Positions 28,797 through 35,793 of a DNA stretch of 64,000 bases are shown one piece after another. The notes below the pieces were generated by a model, which was not told where the DNA came from, did no database searches, and worked only from the letters and a program-made list of their open reading frames with translations. Position numbers and translations under genes: made by a program. Position 1 is the first letter of the stretch; each line of letters opens with the position of its first letter. The stretch lies in assembly GCA_009839485.1 (NCBI GenBank), contig VXPQ01000009.1, positions 53,204 to 117,203 on the forward strand. The letters are read 5' to 3'. The DNA is from Bacteroidetes bacterium SB0662_bin_6 (lineage in GTDB: Bacteria; Bacteroidota; Rhodothermia; Rhodothermales; VXPQ01).

Positions 28797-30653
28797 ATGA
28801 AGACGCGTATTCCGTATTCAGGCGCATCGCATCTGTATTCCCTTTCGCGGCGCTTCGCAACCTGCATGCTCCTTGGCATGCTCACGTTTCTTCCGGCGCA
28901 GGCCGTAAAGGGACAGGCCCCGATGCTTACGCCATGCGCGGGGGTGACGCCGACTTCCTTGTCGCTGAGTGAATCCGATGTGTTCGGCGAATATGAAGCC
29001 TTTCTCAGGTTGACGTCACTGGGGTCGGGCGAGAGTGTGTACGTGGTTCCCACGATCTCGAGTTCAGCCCCCAGTGTCAGCGTGAGCATTTCACCGAAAG
29101 TGATGCAGTTCGAAGGCCCCATTGATGGAGTTGTGTTGATGAAGTTCCGGGTAGCCGTTACGCCGGATGAGGACGATGTTGGAGGTACGGTTTCGATCGC
29201 GCATGCCGTGGTCGGAGCGGTGCCCGGAACGAATTGCGATCCGGAAGGCGGGACCGTTACCGTGACTGTTTCCGACCACGGCGCTCCTGTTCTGGCGGTA
29301 AACGTCAGCGAGACGAGTCTCATCACCGTGGAACCCGATGGCGGGAACGCCGCTATCACCGCCGATTATGCGTTGAGTCTCGCGACGCGTCCTTCGGGCA
29401 CGGTGCTGGTCGTTGTGACGCCCAGCGACAAGCTTGCTGTGGAAGTTTCATCGCCGGCGCCGGCGGAGTTCCCCCAGACCAGGACGCTGATATTTACCCA
29501 GGACAATTGGTTTGAACCGCAAACCGTCACCGTCACCCCTCTGGAGGACGACGATGGCAATAACGAAGATGTTACGATAAGCCACAAGGCGAGCGGAGGA
29601 GGCTACGACGATGTGGTCATCGGTGAGGTTGAGGTCCTTGTCGTCGATCCGGATCCGTTCGTTCCCAGCCCTGCCGCAACGGTTTCGCGGTCGAGTCTGG
29701 TTATGCATGAAGGGCACACGAATACGTATACCATAAAACTCGAGACAAGTCCTACAGAAAAAGTGTTCATTGTCGTGCAGCCAACGAACACTGCAGTCGC
29801 AGAAGTTGAACCTACGGTTTTGGAGTTTCGGCCGGGCGCTCCCGCGTCGACCGATCCGTTGTTACACTGGAGTACGCCTCATCTCGTCAAGGTGACCGCC
29901 AAACAGGATGACAATGCCGTTTCCGAAAGGTTTGCGATCAATCACGTTGCAATTGGAGGCGACTACACCAATATTCCTGTCAGCAGCGTCAATGCGACTA
30001 TATGGGATGATGAAGCGCGTAGCGTGATGTTATCGGATTCAACGCTTGTCGTCAATGAAGGCGAAAGCATCACATACACGGTAAGGTTGCGCGCATTTCC
30101 CCTGAATACGGTAACCATTACTCCGATGAGCAGTGTCCCGGATAAACTTTCCGTGTCGCCGGAGACGTTGCGGTTCACTACGCCCGCCTGGCATCTTCCG
30201 CAGACGGTTACATTGACAGCACAGAGAGATGCCGATATGAATACCGATGCGGCTACGATCACGCATCAAGTGTCGGGTGGAGGCTACAACATGGTGCGCA
30301 TTCCCAATGTTACGGTAGTCATGCCCGATACCGGTACGGTGACGGGTGTGGAAGATGCGGAGACTACGCTGCCGACGGACTTTGTGCTGGAAGGAAATTA
30401 TCCGAATCCCTTCAATCCGGCGACGGAAATCGTCTACGCGTTGCCGCAACAGGTCCATGTGATCCTGACGGTGTATGACGTGTCGGGCCGCGAGGTGCGG
30501 CGCCTGGTCAATGCGTCGCAGGCGCCGGGGCGCTATCGGGTGCGTTGGGACGGGAAAGATGCGCAGGGTCAATCGGTGCGGAGCGGCGTCTATTTCTATC
30601 GCCTGGCGACGGATGTCTGGCAAAAAACGCAAAGCATGGTGCTGTTGAAGTAA
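28797..30653 (+). CDS. Secreted T9SS cargo protein with four tandem beta-sandwich repeats and type A sorting domain
   Basis: 618 residues from the ATG at 28797 (MKTRIPYSG). A signal peptide ends near residue 41 (AVKGQ). Four Ig-like/Calx-beta-like repeats of ~110 residues follow (about 45-150, 163-282, 290-405, 406-520), each with a ‘value at x ... TLxFT...W..PQTVTVT...D’ motif and a GGGY turn before a final strand (SHKASGGGYDDVV, THQVSGGGYNMVR). The C-terminal 85 residues are a T9SS type A sorting domain (LEGNYPNPFNPATEI; VYDVSGREVRRLV; SGVYFYRLAT), which targets the protein to the outer surface. Probably an adhesin or matrix protein; no enzymatic domain seen. Confidence 0.88.
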   Translation: MKTRIPYSGASHLYSLSRRFATCMLLGMLTFLPAQAVKGQAPMLTPCAGVTPTSLSLSESDVFGEYEAFLRLTSLGSGESVYVVPTISSSAPSVSVSISPKVMQFEGPIDGVVLMKFRVAVTPDEDDVGGTVSIAHAVVGAVPGTNCDPEGGTVTVTVSDHGAPVLAVNVSETSLITVEPDGGNAAITADYALSLATRPSGTVLVVVTPSDKLAVEVSSPAPAEFPQTRTLIFTQDNWFEPQTVTVTPLEDDDGNNEDVTISHKASGGGYDDVVIGEVEVLVVDPDPFVPSPAATVSRSSLVMHEGHTNTYTIKLETSPTEKVFIVVQPTNTAVAEVEPTVLEFRPGAPASTDPLLHWSTPHLVKVTAKQDDNAVSERFAINHVAIGGDYTNIPVSSVNATIWDDEARSVMLSDSTLVVNEGESITYTVRLRAFPLNTVTITPMSSVPDKLSVSPETLRFTTPAWHLPQTVTLTAQRDADMNTDAATITHQVSGGGYNMVRIPNVTVVMPDTGTVTGVEDAETTLPTDFVLEGNYPNPFNPATEIVYALPQQVHVILTVYDVSGREVRRLVNASQAPGRYRVRWDGKDAQGQSVRSGVYFYRLATDVWQKTQSMVLLK

Positions 30654-30662
30654 GTGCCGGCC

Positions 30663-31337
30663 ATGCGTCCGCTTGTCGCCGTACGCCCGCCCGAATACTG
30701 GCCGCGCCCGCTTTTTGTGGCGCTCATGGACGCCGCCGACAGGATGGTGCTGGCAGATACGTTTCTGTATAGCCGGCAGTCGCGTCAGAATCGGACGCTG
30801 GTGCGCAGTCCTTCGGGAGGGCAGTGGTTGAGCATACCGCTTGCGGCAGGGGGGCAGGGTCGATCTATCCGGGAAATCGAAATCCGGGGACCGGAACGCT
30901 GGATACGCAAACACTGGCGGGCGTTCGCATACAATTACCGGACCACACCGTTTTTTGAGTTTTACGAGCCGGAACTGGCTCCGTTTTTCGAACGGGAATG
31001 GGATTGCCTTGGCGCGCTTACGTGCGCCTCCGTGCAAAAGGTCGCTGAATTGTTCGGGATCGAAACCCCGCTTGTCCGCGCTTCAGAGGTAGCCGGCGCC
31101 CCATCCACGGTCCCTGACATTCATGCGTTGACAGGCGGCGTTTTTCTTTCTGCGGCGGATACCGAGGAAGCAGATCGGCGCCTGACCCGGGTCGGCGCTG
31201 TGGTGCATCTCGGGGAACTCAGATACCGGCAGAACTTCGAAGGATTTTTTCCGGAGATGTCCGCGCTGGACCTGTTGTTCAACTATGGCCCCGAAGCCTT
31301 GCCGATGATTCGGCGCGGTGTGGACGTGAAGCGCTGA
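30663..31337 (+). CDS. WbqC-like family protein
   Basis: 224 residues from the ATG at 30663. Hallmarks of WbqC-like proteins are seen: FLYSRQSRQNRTLVRSPSG, the HWRAFAYNYRTTPFFEFYE block and the C-terminal LRYRQNFEGFFPEMSALDLL plus FNYGPEA. The family is linked to O-antigen/polysaccharide loci, and its enzymatic role is poorly defined. It starts 10 bp after the T9SS cargo stop and may be co-transcribed. Glycosylation of T9SS cargo is a possible link but unproven. Confidence 0.88.
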   Translation: MRPLVAVRPPEYWPRPLFVALMDAADRMVLADTFLYSRQSRQNRTLVRSPSGGQWLSIPLAAGGQGRSIREIEIRGPERWIRKHWRAFAYNYRTTPFFEFYEPELAPFFEREWDCLGALTCASVQKVAELFGIETPLVRASEVAGAPSTVPDIHALTGGVFLSAADTEEADRRLTRVGAVVHLGELRYRQNFEGFFPEMSALDLLFNYGPEALPMIRRGVDVKR

Positions 31338-31382
31338 GCTTTGCTGCATAGTGTGAACAGGCCCTAATCAGAGTATCCTGCG
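31338..31382 (+). repeat. R-family repeat copy carrying a solo IS-like inverted-repeat end
   Basis: Contains GAGCTTTGC, then CATAGTGTGAACAGGCCC, then TAATCAGAGTATCC. The outer parts match the R-family repeat at 31456-31505 and 39361-39395. The inner part is the 16-base end GGGCCTGTTNACACTA in reverse orientation, also found at 10240 and 60199. Confidence 0.7.
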
Positions 31383-31455
31383 TATACGGGGCGTTGAATA
31401 TCGGGCTTCGTCTGCCTATACTGCTATCCGTATTAACGATCCGTTCGTCATGCCT

Positions 31456-31505
31456 CGCCAGCGCACCCCTCTCACCCCCTGAGATTTGTGGACTTAATCA
31501 GCGTA
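31456..31505 (+). repeat. R-family dispersed repeat, uninterrupted copy
   Basis: Reads GCGCACCCCTCTCACC, then CTGAGATTTGTGGAC, then TTAATCAGCGTATCC. The same order occurs on the minus strand at 60184-60250, there split by a 16-base IS-like end, and in shortened form at 39361-39395. It lies just upstream of the SGNH hydrolase signal peptide. Confidence 0.7.
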
Positions 31506-31585
31506 TCCATATGATATTGCGTTTCAGGCCGTGCTTGCCGGTCTTTCTTTTGCATCGCCGCGGCAAGACGTCTCTGCACGGGGCG

Positions 31586-32590
31586 ATGCGCCGGCTCAGG
31601 ATTTTTTTCCTCGCCGGGGCTATGCTGTATCCGGCAGTGCGTGTTTCCGCCCAGCCGCTTATGGATGGCGAGACATGGTTTGCCGCGGAAAATCATGTGG
31701 TGATTACAGGAGGCGCTTCCGCCGAGCGTATGCAGCATTTCGGGTATTTCGAGGCGCTGCTTACCGCGCAATATCCTGACAGCGCCCTGACGTTTCGAAA
31801 TCTCGCATGGAGCGGCGACGAAGTGACCTTGCGCCCCCGCCCGCTCAATTTCGGTTCGCTGGAGGTGCATCTTGCCCACCAGCAGCCGGATGTGGTGCTG
31901 ATGTTTTTTGGCGTGAATGAATCGTTTGCGGGTCCGGAGGGGCTGGATGCATACCGGGGCGCCTTGCGGGACCTGGTTGTCGATATCCGGTCGCAGCGGT
32001 TCAATGCGGTTGCTCCTCCACGGGTCATGCTGGTTTCCCCTGCGGCGCAGGAGGAGACGCCGGGGGTTGCTGTGGATATTGCGCAGAGAAACCGCGATCT
32101 GGCGTTGTATACCGGGGTTATGCGGGAAGTAGCGGAGGAACTGGACGTGGGCTTTACCGATCTCTTCGCCCCGACCCGCGCCATCATGCGGGAATCGGAT
32201 CGCCCCCTGACATTCAATGGCATACATTTCAATGCCTATGGTCACCTTGTCATGGCCGGATTGCTTCTCCGGGGGCTGGGGATCACGGAAATGTCCGACG
32301 CCGGGTTGCGGCAGGCTTCCGAAAAAGCGATAGAAGCGACCCCGGACGATAGCGGCTTCGAGCGCCTGCGGGCCATGATTGCCTATAAAAACGAACAGTT
32401 TTTCTACCGGTACCGTCCTGTCAACGGGGAATATGTGTACGGGCGTCGCCGCCGGCCTTTCGGGGTGGTGAATTTCCCTTCCGAGATGGATACGCTGGAT
32501 GCGATGGTGGTTCGTGAGGAGGGACAGATTCATGCATTCGCCCGGACTGTGGTCAGCCCCGAAATCTTTCCGCCCGCCGAAGGCAGGTAA
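31586..32590 (+). CDS. Secreted SGNH/GDSL-type hydrolase
   Basis: 334 residues from the ATG at 31586, which gives a clean signal peptide (MRRLRIFFLAGAMLYPAVRVSAQ region). Longer starts at 31394 or 31511 would run through repeat R. SGNH-like blocks: VVITGGASAERM in place of block I (GDS replaced by GAS), a glycine in block II, FFGVNES (Asn, block III) and FNGIHFNAYGHLVMA (His, block V). It matches secreted esterase-like proteins found beside PVC-type dehydrogenases. It ends 10 bp before the next gene, so an operon is likely. Substrate unknown, perhaps acetylated glycans. Confidence 0.82.
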   Translation: MRRLRIFFLAGAMLYPAVRVSAQPLMDGETWFAAENHVVITGGASAERMQHFGYFEALLTAQYPDSALTFRNLAWSGDEVTLRPRPLNFGSLEVHLAHQQPDVVLMFFGVNESFAGPEGLDAYRGALRDLVVDIRSQRFNAVAPPRVMLVSPAAQEETPGVAVDIAQRNRDLALYTGVMREVAEELDVGFTDLFAPTRAIMRESDRPLTFNGIHFNAYGHLVMAGLLLRGLGITEMSDAGLRQASEKAIEATPDDSGFERLRAMIAYKNEQFFYRYRPVNGEYVYGRRRRPFGVVNFPSEMDTLDAMVVREEGQIHAFARTVVSPEIFPPAEGR

Positions 32591-32596
32591 GGAGGT
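32589..32596 (+). promoter_or_regulatory. Strong Shine-Dalgarno site for the PVC-type dehydrogenase
   Basis: AAGGAGGT lies 4 nt before the ATG at 32601. It is the strongest ribosome-binding site I see in the window, where most genes have weak ones. It decides the start against the longer open frame from 32499. Confidence 0.75.
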
Positions 32597-32600
32597 ATCC

Positions 32601-35600
32601 ATGATCAAGCGAAATAGTCTCGTGTCTTCCCGTTTCTTGTTGCGCCGCCCGGCGCTCGTGTTTGCAGTCCTGTTTTGCGGCCTTTTATCCGGCAGTGTGT
32701 TTTTGTCCGGCGTACATGCCCAGGAACGCTCGGCCCTCGACCGCTCCGTGGAAGCCATCGAGCCCAATCGGGGCGGGGTCATGGATATGGCCACCGTGGA
32801 TACGGAGATAGCCCGGCAGCATCTGAAGATGGCGGAAGGCTATGCCGTCAACCTGTTCGCTTCGGAGGAGGATTTTCCCATCGGAAATCCTGTAGCGATG
32901 ACCTTCGATGCGCGCGGCCGGCTCTGGGTCATTACCATGCCTGCCTATCCGCACCAGGAACCGGGGATCGATCCCGACGACAAGCTCATCATCCTTGAAG
33001 ATACCGACGGCGACGGGCGCGCGGACAAGCATACCGTTTTCGCCGACGGGTTGTACCAGCCTGTGGGCTTCGAACTGGGGGACGGCGGCGCGTATGTGTC
33101 GCAGCCGCCCGATCTTCTTTTTCTGCGTGATACCGACGGGGACGATGTCGCCGACGAGCGACGCGTACTGCTGCACGGTTTCGGTACGGAGGACAGCCAT
33201 CACGCCATTCACAGTTTCGTATGGGGGCCGGGCGGGGCGCTCTATTTCCAGGAGGGCACCTTCCATCATTCGCAGGTGGAAACGCCCTATGGGCCCGTGC
33301 GCATGCAGTATTCCGGAGTGTTCCGGTACGAGCCGCGGGCTCACCGCCTCGAACGCTATGTGAGCTACCGGTTCGCCAATCCCTGGGGGCACGAATTCGA
33401 TCGCTGGGGGCAGAACTTTATTTCGGACGCCTCCAATGGAAACAATTATTTCGGGCTTCCGCTGACAGGGTATCTGCCGTATCCGGAAAAGCATCCCCGC
33501 ATGAAGGTGTTCACGACGATCGTGCGCCCCACGGCCGGATCGGAATTCGTGAGCAGCCGCCATTTCCCCGAGGAGGCCCAGGGCGATTTTCTGTACAACA
33601 ATACCATCGGATTTCACGGGATCAAACAACACCGTGTCCATCCGGAAGGGTCCGGTTTTGCGGGCGAGGAAATCGAGCCGCTGCTTGTGTCCACCGATAT
33701 CAATTTCCGCCCGGTCGATATGCAATTCGGCCCGGATGGGGCTTTGTATATCGTGGATTGGTTCAATCCGCTGGTCGGGCACATGCAATATTCCCTTCGG
33801 GACGCCCGCCGCGACAAGACGCACGGAAGAATCTGGCGGATTACACACGAGGGAAGTCCGCTGTTGACGCCGCCGGATATCGCGGGGCGCCCGATCGGCG
33901 AATTACTGGACCTCCTGAAGACGTACGAAGATCAGGTGCGTTACCGCGTGCGCCGCGAGTTGCGTTTGCATGATCCGGATGCAGTGCAGGAGGCGCTCGA
34001 GACATGGATTGACGGCCTCGATCCGGATGCTGAGCACTACGAGCATTACCTGCTGGAGGCGCTGTGGGTGCATCAGACGCACCACCTGATAAACACCGGG
34101 TTGCTGGAGCAATTGCTTGATGCGGACGATCACCGTGCCCGCGCCGCCGCTACCCGCGTGCTTCGTCACTGGCGCCGGGATATTGCGGATCCGCTTGCGC
34201 TGCTTGCCCGGCAGGTTCAGGATCCGCATCCGCTGGTGCGGCTGGAGGCTGTGGTGGCGCTGAGTTACATGGATTCGGCGGAGGCCGCATTCCATGCGCT
34301 GGAGGCCCTCGATTACGAGATGGATTATTACCTCGACTACGGCCTCAACGAGACCATCCGGGCCTTGAAGCCGAGGTGGGAGCCGGAGATAGCGCACAGG
34401 GCGCCGCCTCTGTCTACGGAAGGGACCTTATACTTGTTGCGCCGGGCCGATCCTTCGGTCATGCAGCGGTCTATTTTCGCCCGGGAAGTGTACGAATCCG
34501 TGCTGCGCGCGAAGGGATTCGAGGAGGCGCACCGGGCGCAGGCGGTAGCGCGGCTTGCGGAAGATGCTTCCGCGCAGCCGGACGTTTCGTCCGATGCCGG
34601 GCCGATTGAGGCTGGGCGCGCGCGTGCCGAAGCCATTATAGATGCGCTTGCGGAAGAGGATATTTCCGAAGACGCTGCGGAGGCTCTGAGTACGCTCTTG
34701 CTGGGAGAGCCGGTGGAGGCGTTTGACGATCCTACTGGCTTTGGGATCGGTCTTGCCCTGACGTTTATGGCGGTAGAGGGAGAGACGGAGATTCTCCGGG
34801 AAACGGGGTTTGCCGGATGGATGCGCGGGGAAGGCCCGGAACAAGTACTGATCGAAATGGAGGACGTGATTGAAAATCCGGCCGAATCGTACGTCGACCC
34901 CGATAGTCTCACTGGCATCATGATATCCGCCTTGCGGGGCGGTCTCCGCATCCCTTCCGAGGATGTGCGCCTGCAACTGCACGAGGCGATGCTGCGGCGT
35001 ATGGATGACTGGGAAGACGCCGCGTGGCGGGATACGGCCGTGGAGGTGCTGGCGGGCTTGGGAGTGGCGCCTGCCGAAACTTTCGCATTTTTCGCCGGGC
35101 ATATAGCCGCCGGGCAGATCGATCCCGTGCTGGTGGCTGCGGCGGATGCTATCCCTTCGGAGGCATGGGGCGTCCATGATTACGCCGCCATTGCGCAGCG
35201 ACTCATCGACGAGGCCCGCACAATACCCGTCGAAGACCGTCACGGTGCCCGGTTCCGGGGCCTGGTTTCCCTTGCAGAGAAATCTGCTGCCCGTCTGGAC
35301 GACTCCTCGGCATTCACGGAAGCGCTTCGGGTATTGCAGACCCGTATCGTCGAGATCACGACGGTTGAGGCGCAAATGATATACGACGTGACGGCATTTC
35401 GGGTAGCGCCCGGGCAGCAGGTGGAAATCGTTTTGCGGAATACGGATGTACTCCCGCACAACCTCGTCATCGTGCGTCCCGGAGCCGGGGAGATGGTGGG
35501 CAGGGCGGCGGACGCCATGGCCACGGATCCGGATGCTTTCGAAAAAGAGTTTATTCCCGACTCGCCTGCCGTGATGCATGCCACCAGGATGCTTCAGGAG

Positions 35601-35729
35601 GGCGAATCGGCCCGGCTCCAGTTTACGGCCCCCGAACAGGAAGGAAATTATCCCTACATCTGTACGTTTCCCGCCCACTGGATTACGATGAAGGGCGTGA
35701 TGGAGGTGGTCGCCTACGACGAAGAGTAG
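32601..35729 (+). CDS. PVC-type membrane-bound dehydrogenase with HEAT-like repeats and C-terminal cupredoxin
   Basis: 1042 residues. A signal peptide ends at about residue 40 (GVHAQ). Residues 65-420 form a beta-propeller of the PVC/Pirellula dehydrogenase type (FDARGRLWVITMPAYPHQEP; GPDGALYIVDWFNPLVGHMQ). Residues 430-640 are HEAT-like helical repeats. The last ~115 residues are a plastocyanin-like domain with copper ligands His in VLPHNLVIV and Cys/His/Met in YICTFPAHWITMKG. The family is proposed to oxidise sugars or alcohols; here the copper domain could accept electrons and pass them to the cytochrome c fusion encoded next. Located in the periplasm. Confidence 0.88.
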   Translation: MIKRNSLVSSRFLLRRPALVFAVLFCGLLSGSVFLSGVHAQERSALDRSVEAIEPNRGGVMDMATVDTEIARQHLKMAEGYAVNLFASEEDFPIGNPVAMTFDARGRLWVITMPAYPHQEPGIDPDDKLIILEDTDGDGRADKHTVFADGLYQPVGFELGDGGAYVSQPPDLLFLRDTDGDDVADERRVLLHGFGTEDSHHAIHSFVWGPGGALYFQEGTFHHSQVETPYGPVRMQYSGVFRYEPRAHRLERYVSYRFANPWGHEFDRWGQNFISDASNGNNYFGLPLTGYLPYPEKHPRMKVFTTIVRPTAGSEFVSSRHFPEEAQGDFLYNNTIGFHGIKQHRVHPEGSGFAGEEIEPLLVSTDINFRPVDMQFGPDGALYIVDWFNPLVGHMQYSLRDARRDKTHGRIWRITHEGSPLLTPPDIAGRPIGELLDLLKTYEDQVRYRVRRELRLHDPDAVQEALETWIDGLDPDAEHYEHYLLEALWVHQTHHLINTGLLEQLLDADDHRARAAATRVLRHWRRDIADPLALLARQVQDPHPLVRLEAVVALSYMDSAEAAFHALEALDYEMDYYLDYGLNETIRALKPRWEPEIAHRAPPLSTEGTLYLLRRADPSVMQRSIFAREVYESVLRAKGFEEAHRAQAVARLAEDASAQPDVSSDAGPIEAGRARAEAIIDALAEEDISEDAAEALSTLLLGEPVEAFDDPTGFGIGLALTFMAVEGETEILRETGFAGWMRGEGPEQVLIEMEDVIENPAESYVDPDSLTGIMISALRGGLRIPSEDVRLQLHEAMLRRMDDWEDAAWRDTAVEVLAGLGVAPAETFAFFAGHIAAGQIDPVLVAAADAIPSEAWGVHDYAAIAQRLIDEARTIPVEDRHGARFRGLVSLAEKSAARLDDSSAFTEALRVLQTRIVEITTVEAQMIYDVTAFRVAPGQQVEIVLRNTDVLPHNLVIVRPGAGEMVGRAADAMATDPDAFEKEFIPDSPAVMHATRMLQEGESARLQFTAPEQEGNYPYICTFPAHWITMKGVMEVVAYDEE

Positions 35730-35793
35730 CGTGGCCACCGGTTCTATTCTCATACACATCCGCCGGCTTTTTCAAGATAATCCCTTGTCCCCC

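Noticed and set aside
31472..32794. 440-residue minus-strand frame
   Set aside because: Overlaps the SGNH hydrolase and the start of the PVC-type dehydrogenase; no signal or motif.
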